Below, one piece after another: positions 1-7,853 of a stretch of DNA of 37,182 nt (positions within the stretch are counted from its first letter, which is position 1; each line of letters begins with the position of its first letter). A program made the position numbers and the translations under genes. The stretch is from NCBI RefSeq assembly GCF_016798225.1, contig NZ_JAEUYX010000014.1, positions 1 to 37,182 of the forward strand, given 5' to 3'. The stretch is from Anaerococcus sp. mt242 (GTDB taxonomy: Bacteria; Bacillota; Clostridia; Tissierellales; Peptoniphilaceae). The notes under the pieces were generated by a model. The model was not told where the DNA came from. It was given only the letters and a program-made list of their open reading frames with translations, and did not search any database.

Positions 1-3
1 TTT

Positions 4-55
4 TGGCATGAAAAAAACCCCTCAATCCATATTCCGGATTTTGGGGTTCAGCTCA
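4..55. repeat. 52-bp dispersed repeat, left copy (inverted relative to the right end)
   Basis: The 52 bases here are the exact reverse complement of 37131-37182. Similarity continues imperfectly beyond the perfect block: both copies have an AAAAAGCTG word about 10-12 nt further out on the gene side (revcomp of 66-74 here; about 37116-37124 at the other end). Each copy lies just after the stop codon of an outward-facing gene and contains a terminator hairpin. The simplest reading is a multi-copy intergenic element at which the assembly stopped. Confidence 0.85.
11..48 (-). terminator. Intrinsic terminator of nagA inside the end repeat
   Basis: Read on the minus strand, AACCCC pairs with GGGGTT and AATCC with GGATT (two mismatched pairs between the stems, 7-nt loop), followed directly by seven T. 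It lies 30 nt past the nagA stop codon. Confidence 0.85.
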
Positions 56-77
56 TTTTTATAACAGCTTTTTATTC

Positions 78-1205
78 TTATCCAAATAATTTTTCTCCAT
101 CTATGAAAGTAGCTTTTAAATCCAAATCATCATCTAAAACTATAAAATCAGCATCATAACCCACTTTCAATTTCCCGCACACATTATCTATGCCTACAGA
201 TTTTGCTGGGATTAGGCTGGCCATTTGGATTGCTTCAAAAACATCTGCTATTTGCCAGTCTACTACATTTTTTACTGCATCTTTTAGTTTTAGAATTGAG
301 CCTGCTAGGTTGCCGCCTTCTTTTAGTCTTGCGGTACCATTTTCAACAATTACGTCAAATTCTCCTAGTTTGTAATCGCCATCTGCCATACCTCCTGCTG
401 ACATGCAGTCTGTGATTAATGCAATTTTATCTCTACCTTTTGCGTTCATCAAAATATTTGCACTGGCTGGGTTTACGTGATGACCATCGCAAATTAATTC
501 GCTAATGGCATTTGAATTCATTGCTGCACCTACCATGCCCGGATTTCTGTGGTGAAGTCCGCTCATGCCGTTATAGGTATGGACAAAAATATTTGCTCCT
601 TCATTTACTGCACTCATTGCATCTTCATAACTTGCGTCTGAATGGCCAAGGGCTACTGCAACTCCCATTGCATTTGCCTTGTGAATAAAATCCGCTACTC
701 CTTCTCGCTCTGGGGCAATTGCAATTTTATTTACTAATCCATCTGATAATTCTTTCCATTTTCTAAGTTTATCAATGTCTGGATCTGACATATATTTTTC
801 ATTTTGTGCGCCCTTATATTTTTCTGTGAAAAATGGGCCTTCTAAAAAGATTCCTCGCACCTTTGCACCGCTAACATCTTTATACTCTTCACCTACTACT
901 CTACAGGCTTCATTTAACTTTTCTGTCGAATCTGTAAGTGTAGTTGGTAAAAAGCTTGTTACTCCCATTTCTAAAATCCCCTTGGAAATCACTTCCAAAG
1001 CACCTTTTTTGGCATTCATGATATCTTCTCCGTGATAGCCATGGATGTGGGTGTCTACCAAACCTGGAGCAATAATTTCTCCCAGGTCCTCAAATTCTTC
1101 TGGTTCTTCTTTCGAAAATGACTTGATTTTGCCATTTTCTACTTCCATATAATAATTTTCTAAAACTTTATCTTCTAAAATAATATAATTTGCTTTATAA
1201 AACAT
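78..1205 (-). CDS. nagA: N-acetylglucosamine-6-phosphate deacetylase
   Basis: Cytoplasmic amidohydrolase that removes the acetyl group from GlcNAc-6-phosphate, giving glucosamine-6-phosphate and acetate, in amino-sugar use and cell-wall recycling. About 375 aa, the usual family length. Visible motifs in order: THIHGYHGED metal-site region near residue 53, EGPFF near 121, GHSDA near 188, HTYNGMSGLHHRNPG near 210, and TDCMSAGG near 266 with the catalytic Asp. An in-frame GTG at 1211 lies inside the ribosome-binding site (AGGAGTGCAAATG), so the ATG at 1205 is the likely start. The gene is divergent from folA; no nagB or PTS gene is adjacent. Its 3' end runs into the end-repeat terminator. Confidence 0.95.
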   Translation of the reverse strand: MFYKANYIILEDKVLENYYMEVENGKIKSFSKEEPEEFEDLGEIIAPGLVDTHIHGYHGEDIMNAKKGALEVISKGILEMGVTSFLPTTLTDSTEKLNEACRVVGEEYKDVSGAKVRGIFLEGPFFTEKYKGAQNEKYMSDPDIDKLRKWKELSDGLVNKIAIAPEREGVADFIHKANAMGVAVALGHSDASYEDAMSAVNEGANIFVHTYNGMSGLHHRNPGMVGAAMNSNAISELICDGHHVNPASANILMNAKGRDKIALITDCMSAGGMADGDYKLGEFDVIVENGTARLKEGGNLAGSILKLKDAVKNVVDWQIADVFEAIQMASLIPAKSVGIDNVCGKLKVGYDADFIVLDDDLDLKATFIDGEKLFG

Positions 1206-1269
1206 TTGCACTCCTTTTCTAGTATTTTACCCGGTTCTTATGGGTATTATAAGTAGACGAGGTGAAAAT

Positions 1270-1749
1270 ATGAAAATTATTTTAGCAGTAGATGAAAATT
1301 GGGGCATTGGCAAAGATAATGAAATGCTTTTTCATATCAAAAAAGATTTAAAACATTTTAAGGATATAACCACTAAAAATATCGTAATAATGGGTAGAAA
1401 TACTTATGAATCAATGGGTCAATCTTTACCAGATAGGGAAAATATTATTTTATCAAAAAATCCGGATTTTAAGGCAGAAAATGCAAAAATTTTTCAAAAT
1501 CCAGATCAAGTCTTAAATTATATAAAGGATAGTAAAAAAGAAGTTTTTGTAATAGGCGGAGCAAAGATTGTAGAAATTTTCTTGCCTTATTGCAATCAAG
1601 CTATCATTACAAAAATAAAGGCAAAAAAAGATGCTGATACCTATCTGCACAATTTTGACCAAGATCCAGATTTTGAGATTATAAAAGAATCTCAAATATA
1701 TGAGGAAAACGGAATTGAGTTTTCTTATGTAACTTATAGGAGGAGATAG
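1270..1749 (+). CDS. folA: Dihydrofolate reductase
   Basis: NADPH-dependent reduction of dihydrofolate to tetrahydrofolate in the cytoplasm. 159 aa, the usual bacterial length, when started at the ATG at 1270 preceded by GAGGTG; the open frame runs upstream to 1240, but the extra residues are not family-like. The N-terminal stretch IILAVDENWGIGKDNEMLFHI, the acidic Asp in the HIKKDLKHFK helix, IVIMGRNTYESMG and the late VIGGAKIVEIFLPY are all classic DHFR blocks. No thyA lies beside it. The TAG stop overlaps the GTG start of the next gene by one base, so the two are translationally coupled. Confidence 0.95.
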   Translation: MKIILAVDENWGIGKDNEMLFHIKKDLKHFKDITTKNIVIMGRNTYESMGQSLPDRENIILSKNPDFKAENAKIFQNPDQVLNYIKDSKKEVFVIGGAKIVEIFLPYCNQAIITKIKAKKDADTYLHNFDQDPDFEIIKESQIYEENGIEFSYVTYRRR

Positions 1750-2012
1750 TGAGTAAAACAGAAATTTTTGTAAGCGACAAATGCCCACATTGCCAAAGAG
1801 TTTTTAAAGACTATGAAGCAAATCCAGAAAAATATGATGGTATAGAAATAATTAATATTTCTGAAAGCTTGCCAAATCTAAAAAGATTGTTAAAATACCG
1901 TGATAATCTAGATGGTTACAAAGACGTAAGAGAAGAATCTAGAATCGGAATCCCATCTAGGGTTGTAGATGGAGAGAAAGTAGACTTTGTTCAAGAACTT
2001 ATTGAAGAATAA
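1749..2012 (+). CDS. Glutaredoxin-like thiol-disulfide protein
   Basis: 87-aa thioredoxin-fold protein. It has a CPHC active-site motif at residues 13-16 after a first beta strand (TEIFVSDK), and a GIPS cis-Pro segment near residue 68 followed by VVDGEKV, as in glutaredoxins. The start is GTG in the overlap TAGTG with folA, preceded by AGGAGG. It may reduce disulfides or mixed thiols; the physiological partner is not shown by the sequence, and coupling to folA is not a known functional pair. A shared bidirectional terminator follows. Confidence 0.8.
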   Translation: MSKTEIFVSDKCPHCQRVFKDYEANPEKYDGIEIINISESLPNLKRLLKYRDNLDGYKDVREESRIGIPSRVVDGEKVDFVQELIEE

Positions 2013-2016
2013 AAAG

Positions 2017-2048
2017 AAAAGTTGCAGAAAGATCTCTGCAACTTTTTT
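2017..2048. terminator. Bidirectional terminator between the glutaredoxin-like gene and rbsB
   Basis: Perfect 12-bp stem AAAAGTTGCAGA / TCTGCAACTTTT with a 6-nt loop. It is followed by a T run on the plus strand and by a T-rich tract on the minus strand, so it serves both convergent transcripts. Confidence 0.9.
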
Positions 2049-2077
2049 ATGGAATTTATTGGGATTTTGCTTTTAAA

Positions 2078-3025
2078 TTATTTAATTAGTTCAAGTGGTG
2101 AATCTACTTGTTCTTCTATTGCTTCACCTTTTAGATGGTTCATAGCTGTTTTTATAGCTAGTTTACCCATTTCTTTTGGTTGTTGGGCAACTGTTGCTGA
2201 AAGTGTTCCATCTTTTACTGCATTTATTGCATCTTCATTTCCGTCAAAACCAACTATTACAATATCTTTTCCACTTGTTTTTATAGCCTCACTAGCTCCT
2301 AGTGCCATTTCATCATTTTGACAAAATACTGCTTTTACATCTGGATGAGCTTGTAATAAGTTTTCCATAACTGTTAGTCCTTCTGCCCTATCAAAGTTAG
2401 CTGTTTGGCTTGCAACAAGATTAATTTTACCATCTGTCGCTTCTTTAAATCCTTCTCCTCTTTCACGAGTTGAGCTTGCTCCAGGTATTCCTTCTAATTG
2501 GATAACTTCTGCATTTTCTCCAACTTTTTCTAGGATAAATTCTCCTGCCATCTTACCACCTTCAATGTTGTTGCTTGCAATAAAGCTTACGATTTCTCCT
2601 GAATCTGTTCCTCTGTCGACACAAATAACCGGAATATTTGCTTCATTTGCTTTTTCTACTGATGGTGCAATTGCTGTTGAGTCTACTGGATTTATTATTA
2701 TTAAATCAACACCCTGAGTTATTAAATCTTCTACTTGGTTACTTTGTGTTGAAGAATCGTTTTGTGCATCGGAAATGATTGTTTCTACATCTTCCCCCGC
2801 ACCTTCTTCTATACCCTCTCTAATTGATACGAAAAATGGGTTGTTAAGTGTTGAAAGGGAAACTCCCACTTTCATTTTTCCTTCTGTTTTTGTATTCTCT
2901 GCTGTTTCGCTTGTTTGTGTTTTATTTTCTGTTTCTTTACTGTTGTTTTCTCCCTCTAGACTACAAGCAGTAAATGCAAATAATGCAACAAGTGCTAGTG
3001 ATAAATATTTTTTAATTGTTTTCAT
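2078..3025 (-). CDS. rbsB: Ribose ABC transporter substrate-binding lipoprotein
   Basis: Extracellular sugar-binding protein of the periplasmic-binding-protein type I family, 315 aa. The N-terminal signal MKTIKKYLSLALVALFAF ends in a lipobox with Cys21 (TAC-S), so it is probably lipid-anchored, then a short charged linker precedes the mature domain (KVGVSLSTLNNPFFVSIREG). Ligand-contact blocks such as VDRGTDSGEIVSFIASNN and CQNDEMALGA match ribose-binding proteins. Last gene of the rbs operon, 9 nt after rbsC, with a terminator behind it. Confidence 0.93.
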   Translation of the reverse strand: MKTIKKYLSLALVALFAFTACSLEGENNSKETENKTQTSETAENTKTEGKMKVGVSLSTLNNPFFVSIREGIEEGAGEDVETIISDAQNDSSTQSNQVEDLITQGVDLIIINPVDSTAIAPSVEKANEANIPVICVDRGTDSGEIVSFIASNNIEGGKMAGEFILEKVGENAEVIQLEGIPGASSTRERGEGFKEATDGKINLVASQTANFDRAEGLTVMENLLQAHPDVKAVFCQNDEMALGASEAIKTSGKDIVIVGFDGNEDAINAVKDGTLSATVAQQPKEMGKLAIKTAMNHLKGEAIEEQVDSPLELIK

Positions 3026-3034
3026 AAAACTCTC

Positions 3035-3979
3035 CTATTTGTTTCTTTTGCGGTCAATTAGAACTGCAATTAAAATTACAATCCCCTTTACGATTTGCTG
3101 ATAAAAACTTGATACTCCCAATAAATTAAGACCATTATTAAGTACACCTAAAATCAAAATACCGATTAGGGTTCCAGTAAGCGATCCGCTACCTCCTGTC
3201 ATACTTGTCCCTCCAAGTACAACTGCAGCGATAGCATCCATTTCGTAGGCAGATCCAGCTGTTGGTTGAGCAGAATTTAATCTAGAAGTTAAAACCAAAC
3301 CTGACAATACAGCCATAAGTGATGAAATTACATAGACACTGATTTTTACCTTATCTATATTAATCCCTGAAATAAAGCTTGCTTTTTCATTGCCCCCAAC
3401 AGCATATATTTTGCGCCCCAGAGCTGTTTTATTTAAAATAGTCCATAAAATCAAAAATGCAAGGGCAAATAAGATTACTTGGAAAGGAATACCTAAAAAT
3501 TGGCCCTTTCCTAAAAACTTGAAAGCAAAATTATCTTTTGGTCCAGCTATAGGTCTCCCATCCGTATAAACTAGGGTCAAACCTCTAAAAATAGTCATTG
3601 TAGCTAGGGTTACAATAAATGGCGCTAGTTTGCCCTTGGTAATTAAAAATCCATTTATCAAGCCCAAAATTAGTCCAAGACCTAGGGCAATTAAAATTGC
3701 AAGGATTGTATTCATACCATTTTGCAATAGACCTGCAAAAATTGCAGATGTCACTGCTAAAGTAGAACCTACTGATAGGTCAATACCTCCGGTTAGGATT
3801 ACAAAAGTCATTCCTAGGGCAATAAATCCGTTTATAATTAATTGCCTCATCAGATTCATTAGGTTATTTGCATGCAAAAATGCGGGATTTAGGATACTTA
3901 CAAAAACCATTAGGATAATTAGGGCAAGAATTGTGCCCAGATTCTGGTTTTCTTTTATTTTTGTTTTAAAGTTACTCAT
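3035..3979 (-). CDS. rbsC: Ribose ABC transporter permease
   Basis: 314-aa inner-membrane permease of the BPD-transp-2 family with about eight to ten hydrophobic helices. It shows the family blocks ALGMTFVILTGGIDLSVGS and DAIAAVVLGGTSMTGGSGS (the EAA-like loop that contacts the ATPase). Its start ATG overlaps the rbsA stop by 4 nt and is preceded by GGAGG. It forms the import pore with RbsA and RbsB. Confidence 0.95.
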   Translation of the reverse strand: MSNFKTKIKENQNLGTILALIILMVFVSILNPAFLHANNLMNLMRQLIINGFIALGMTFVILTGGIDLSVGSTLAVTSAIFAGLLQNGMNTILAILIALGLGLILGLINGFLITKGKLAPFIVTLATMTIFRGLTLVYTDGRPIAGPKDNFAFKFLGKGQFLGIPFQVILFALAFLILWTILNKTALGRKIYAVGGNEKASFISGINIDKVKISVYVISSLMAVLSGLVLTSRLNSAQPTAGSAYEMDAIAAVVLGGTSMTGGSGSLTGTLIGILILGVLNNGLNLLGVSSFYQQIVKGIVILIAVLIDRKRNK

Positions 3980-5457
3980 AGTTTTCCTCCAGTGGCAAGA
4001 GTCATTACTTTTTCTTGGTCAGCTTCTTCTCTTAATAGCTCTCCATTTACTTTTCCTTCATGAATTACATATATGCGGTCTGAAAGAGAAAGTAATTCAG
4101 GAAGATCGCTTGAAATTAAAATTATACATACTTCCTTGTAGGTCAATTGCTTTATTAAATCGTAAATTTCTCTTTTTGCACCAACATCTACACCCTTTGT
4201 AGGTTCATCTAGGATTAAAATTTCTGGATCTATTGCATACCATTTTGCAAAAACAACTTTTTGCTGATTTCCGCCTGATAAATCACGAACTTTATTTTCT
4301 GCAGATGTGCTTTTGACCCTAAAAGAATCGATCAGAGAGTTTGATAAGTCTTTTTCTTTTTTCTTGTCTATAAATGTTCTTTCTGTAAATTTGTTAAAAT
4401 TTAGTAAGGAAATATTTTCTCTGATGGATTCATCAAGGACTAGGCCCTCTTCTTGTCTATTTTCAGTTACAAATCCGATTTTATTGTTAATGGCATCAAT
4501 TGGTTTTGTAATTTCAACCCTTTTGCCATCTATGTAAATTTCCCCACTATCTTTGGGATCTAATCCAAAAAGAGAGCGCATTATTTCTGATCTACCTGCT
4601 CCCATAAGCCCAGATATGCCCAGAACTTCACCTTTTTTTGCACTTATATTTATATTTTCAAAAAAATCAGCCTTTGAAAAGTTTTTAAGCTCTATTTTAA
4701 CATCTGAAACTTTAGCATCCATTTCTGGGTAAAAATCTCCTATGTCCCTACCAACCATATGAGAAACCACTTCTTTTTCGTTAGTTTGACTAGTATTTAT
4801 CACAGCAACAGACTTTCCATCACGCATGACTGTAATCTTGTCTGTTAGGGAAAATATTTCCTCCATACGGTGGGAGATATAAATCATAGATACATTTTCA
4901 GTTTTTAATTTTTTAATAAGTAAAAACAATTTATCAATTTCATTATTAGTCAAGGCACTTGTTGGCTCATCCAAAATCAAAACATTTATCTTATTCAAAT
5001 TAGCCTTGGCTATCTCTATCATTTGCCTTTGACCAACTGATAATTTTGCTAGCTTAGTGTCTGGATCAATATTTAAATCAAATCTTTTTAATAAATCCAT
5101 ACATTTTTGACGCATGAATTTTCTATCTAAAAACCAGCCATTGTTGATTTCATTATTCATAAAAATATTGTCCATAACACTTAGTTCTGGCCAATCGCTT
5201 AGTTCTTGGTGGATAAAACTTATACCATATTCTTTGGCAATATTTGTATTAGCTATATCTACTTCCTTGCCGTCGATCAAAATTTTCCCAGAATCTTTAT
5301 TTAAAACTCCGGATAAAATATTCATTAAAGTGGATTTTCCAGCCCCATTTTCACCCACCAAAGCGTGAATTTCTCCCTGGCCAAGATTAAAATCTACACC
5401 TTTTAATACTTCATTTTTCCCAAATGACTTGTAGATATCTTTCATTTCAATATTCAT
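3976..5457 (-). CDS. rbsA: Ribose ABC transporter ATP-binding protein (double ABC domain)
   Basis: About 493-aa fused two-domain ATPase of the sugar importer. The first domain has Walker A GENGAGKST, signature LSVGQRQM and Walker B ILDEPTSAL. The second has the usual degenerate Walker A GLMGAGRSE, signature LSGGNQQK and ILDEPTKGVD. A GTG at 5463 is in frame but lies within the AGGAGTGATT ribosome-binding site; the ATG at 5457 is the better start. Eight bases separate it from rbsD and it overlaps rbsC by 4 nt. Confidence 0.94.
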   Translation of the reverse strand: MNIEMKDIYKSFGKNEVLKGVDFNLGQGEIHALVGENGAGKSTLMNILSGVLNKDSGKILIDGKEVDIANTNIAKEYGISFIHQELSDWPELSVMDNIFMNNEINNGWFLDRKFMRQKCMDLLKRFDLNIDPDTKLAKLSVGQRQMIEIAKANLNKINVLILDEPTSALTNNEIDKLFLLIKKLKTENVSMIYISHRMEEIFSLTDKITVMRDGKSVAVINTSQTNEKEVVSHMVGRDIGDFYPEMDAKVSDVKIELKNFSKADFFENINISAKKGEVLGISGLMGAGRSEIMRSLFGLDPKDSGEIYIDGKRVEITKPIDAINNKIGFVTENRQEEGLVLDESIRENISLLNFNKFTERTFIDKKKEKDLSNSLIDSFRVKSTSAENKVRDLSGGNQQKVVFAKWYAIDPEILILDEPTKGVDVGAKREIYDLIKQLTYKEVCIILISSDLPELLSLSDRIYVIHEGKVNGELLREEADQEKVMTLATGGKL

Positions 5458-5465
5458 AATCACTC

Positions 5466-5858
5466 CTAAAAAATGTTTTTTGACTGCAAGATTATATTAG
5501 AATATGGGGTATTTTCTCCAGTTCTTATTACAAATTTTACTTGGTCTAGCCTTTTCTTAAAATCTTCATGAGATATGTATTCGCTGCTTACACCATTCAA
5601 AAGATTTTTTATAGCGATTTCTTGATCTGGATTTTTTTCCTTTATTTCGCTTGCTAATATATAATGCTCGCATCCAAAATCTTCTAGTAAGACCTCTAGG
5701 ACATCAATAAACTTTGGTTGACCAAGTTTTAAGGCTATATCAATTTTTTTCTCTGAAGCTATTGGTAAACCACAATCGCCAATAGCAATTAAATCAGTAT
5801 GGCCCAAATCTGATAATTTTTTTGAAATTTCACTATTTAATATGCCTTTCTCTTTCAT
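5466..5858 (-). CDS. rbsD: D-ribose pyranase
   Basis: 130-aa enzyme that interconverts the pyranose and furanose forms of ribose so that RbsK receives its substrate. The N-terminal block LSDLGHTDLIAIGDCGLPIA contains the family's catalytic His, and the C-terminal TGENTPYSNIIL matches the conserved end. It starts at an ATG preceded by GGAGATATATT and overlaps rbsK by 4 nt. Its presence shows the operon is specific for ribose rather than another sugar. Confidence 0.94.
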   Translation of the reverse strand: MKEKGILNSEISKKLSDLGHTDLIAIGDCGLPIASEKKIDIALKLGQPKFIDVLEVLLEDFGCEHYILASEIKEKNPDQEIAIKNLLNGVSSEYISHEDFKKRLDQVKFVIRTGENTPYSNIILQSKNIF

Positions 5859-6748
5859 AATATATCTCCATTAAACTTTTCTACTTCTTTCATAGTTGGT
5901 ATAGAAATGCTAGCACCCTGTTTAGTTACTGATAATGCAGAAGCTTTAGTTGCAAATTCTAAGCATTTTTTAATATCATTGTTTTGATAAAATTCTGCTA
6001 CAAAAAATCCAGTAAATGTATCACCTGCTCCTGTGCTATCCACAGCCTCTACCTTATAGGCGTTTTGACAAACTTTACTATCCTTGCTTACAAAAATTGA
6101 TCCGCGCTCACCTAAAGTTATAACAATCTTTAAATTTGGATAATTTTCTCTAAAGTAGTCAATGCACTTTTCTATATCATCACATTTAGAAATTTCTTTA
6201 GCCTCAGTTTCGTTTACCAAAAGTAAATCGATCTTATTAAAATCAAAATTCTTAATTTCATCGGTGATTGGAGAAGGATTTAAAACTAACTTCATTTCTT
6301 TTTCAAAACCCTTTTCAATTATATAATCCATATTGTTTATTTCGTTTTGTAAAATAAGAATATCGTTTTTATCAAAATTTGACAAAACTTCATCGATATA
6401 TTCTTTATCATTATCAAAATTTGCACCCTTGTATAAAACAATTGAGTTTTCTCCCTTATCATCTACTTGGATATTTGCATTTCCTGTTGGTATATCCGAT
6501 TCTCTTATAAATCTGGTATCAATCCCTTCTCCAGTTAAGTAATCTTTTAAAAAAGCTCCATCCATACCAATACTACCTGCGTGGTAGACCTTATCAAAAA
6601 CTTTTGCCAAAGCCACTGATTGATTAAGACCCTTTCCACCAGCTCTTTTTTCTATGCTTTGAGCACTTATTGTTTCACCAGGTCTTACGATATGATTTAC
6701 TCTAAAGAAGATATCTATATTTAGTGATCCAAAATTAATTATTTTCAT
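5855..6748 (-). CDS. rbsK: Ribokinase
   Basis: 297-aa PfkB-family sugar kinase that phosphorylates ribose to ribose-5-phosphate. The first PfkB signature is AGGKGLNQSVALAKV; the second, DSTGAGDTFTGFFVAEF, holds the anion hole and the catalytic Asp. The N-terminal NFGSLNIDIFFRVNHIVRPGET is typical of ribokinases. The start overlaps the rbsR stop by 4 nt (ATGA) with only a weak ribosome-binding site, suggesting coupled translation. Confidence 0.94.
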   Translation of the reverse strand: MKIINFGSLNIDIFFRVNHIVRPGETISAQSIEKRAGGKGLNQSVALAKVFDKVYHAGSIGMDGAFLKDYLTGEGIDTRFIRESDIPTGNANIQVDDKGENSIVLYKGANFDNDKEYIDEVLSNFDKNDILILQNEINNMDYIIEKGFEKEMKLVLNPSPITDEIKNFDFNKIDLLLVNETEAKEISKCDDIEKCIDYFRENYPNLKIVITLGERGSIFVSKDSKVCQNAYKVEAVDSTGAGDTFTGFFVAEFYQNNDIKKCLEFATKASALSVTKQGASISIPTMKEVEKFNGDIL

Positions 6749-7737
6749 TTTTTAAAACCTACACTTTCCGCTTCAATAATTCGTGGTTCGATCAATATTT
6801 TTTCAGGACTTTTATTATTTTTAATCAACTGATCTGCCACCTCGATAGATTTTTCAGCTATTTGTCTTAAGTTTTGGTCAATGGATGTCAGTTTAGGTGT
6901 GACTATTTTATTTAAAAATAAGTTATCATAGCTTATTACAGAAATATCTTCCGGAATTTTAATATTTGATTCAGCAAAATAATTTAAAAGACCATAAGAT
7001 GACATATCTGCAAAAGAAAAAATAGCATCTACATTTCTTTTAGCAAAAAGTTTTGCAGCCTTATAGCCTTCTTCGTAAGAATAATCACCATGGATAATAT
7101 TTTTTTGATCAATATAAATATCATAGTTCATAGCTGCTTTTATGGCACCGGAAAGTCTCCTAGATGAATTTGCAGTTGACCTTGGTCCTATTAAAATTCC
7201 TATATTTCTAAATCCACGTTTAATCAAATACTCCATGCCAATATATCCACCCATTTCATTATTTCCTGTAACAATTTGGGTATTTTTATTGTTAAAATCT
7301 ACCTCATCAAGAAAAATAATTTTGTGATTTTCTATATTTTTTTCATCTAAAGTATTTACATTTCTATCCACCACTAAGCTTGCTGCAAAAAAGTTATTGG
7401 TCAGCAAACTTAAAAATTCTTCCCTTTTAATTTTCTTGTTGTTTGTATTGTGTATATACAAAAAATATGAAGACTTTTCAGCAAATTGGCTTAGTTCTTT
7501 TACTAGTTCAGAAAAAAACGGATTAGAAAGATCTGGAACAACAGCCATGATTATATTGCTTTTTTTGCTAGCAAGAGCCTTAGCATAGCTATTTGCATTA
7601 TAATTTAATCTTTGGGCAGCTTCCAAAACTTTTTTTCTAGTGGGTTCAGATATTTTATTTTCAGTATTATTCAAAACCATTGACACAGTTGTAATTGATA
7701 CACCCGCTAATTTTGCAACATCTTTTATATTTGTCAT
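6745..7737 (-). CDS. rbsR: LacI-family ribose operon repressor
   Basis: 330-aa regulator: N-terminal helix-turn-helix (TNIKDVAKLAGVSITTVSMVLNN), the hinge region, then a type I periplasmic-binding-like sensor domain. First gene of the operon rbsR-K-D-A-C-B, so autoregulated if the operator at 7748-7761 is its site. Naming as RbsR rests on position; the ligand cannot be read from the sequence alone. Confidence 0.9.
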   Translation of the reverse strand: MTNIKDVAKLAGVSITTVSMVLNNTENKISEPTRKKVLEAAQRLNYNANSYAKALASKKSNIIMAVVPDLSNPFFSELVKELSQFAEKSSYFLYIHNTNNKKIKREEFLSLLTNNFFAASLVVDRNVNTLDEKNIENHKIIFLDEVDFNNKNTQIVTGNNEMGGYIGMEYLIKRGFRNIGILIGPRSTANSSRRLSGAIKAAMNYDIYIDQKNIIHGDYSYEEGYKAAKLFAKRNVDAIFSFADMSSYGLLNYFAESNIKIPEDISVISYDNLFLNKIVTPKLTSIDQNLRQIAEKSIEVADQLIKNNKSPEKILIEPRIIEAESVGFKK

Positions 7738-7747
7738 TTCATCACCA

Positions 7748-7761
7748 TTAAAACGTTTTAA
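7748..7761. promoter_or_regulatory. LacI-type operator of the rbs operon
   Basis: Perfect 14-bp palindrome TTAAAACGTTTTAA with the central CG typical of LacI-family operators. It starts about 8 bp downstream of the -10 box, so a bound repressor would cover the transcription start. It lacks the asymmetric TG start of a CcpA cre site, which favours RbsR. Confidence 0.8.
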
Positions 7762-7769
7762 TCAACTAT

Positions 7770-7798
7770 ATAATAACATCTTTGATAAATATTGTCAA
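7770..7798 (-). promoter_or_regulatory. Sigma-A promoter of the rbs operon
   Basis: Minus strand: -35 TTGACA (7793-7798, perfect), 17-bp spacer, -10 TATTAT (7770-7775). The best promoter in the window. Confidence 0.85.
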
Positions 7799-7820
7799 TG
7801 AATTTTAGATATAAAAATAA

Positions 7821-7847
7821 CCCCAAAATCTGAAAAAGATTTTGGGG
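7821..7847 (-). terminator. Terminator of the EamA transporter gene
   Basis: Perfect 10-bp stem CCCCAAAATC / GATTTTGGGG with a 7-nt loop. On the minus strand it is followed by TTATTTTTAT. The stem sequence resembles part of the end repeats (CCCCAAAATC). Confidence 0.85.
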
Positions 7848-7853
7848 CTAATT

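Noticed and set aside
1240-1269. Upstream extension of folA to 1240
   Set aside because: DHFR proteins begin at the MKIILAVDENWGIG block, and GAGGTG is correctly spaced only for the ATG at 1270.
3630-4202. 190-aa open frame on the plus strand opposite rbsC/rbsA
   Set aside because: It is antisense to clear rbs genes, has no ribosome-binding site and reads as low-complexity Ile/Leu/Arg sequence.
7748-7761. CcpA cre site before rbsR
   Set aside because: It is a fully symmetric TTAAAACGTTTTAA without the TG at the start of cre; RbsR autoregulation is simpler.
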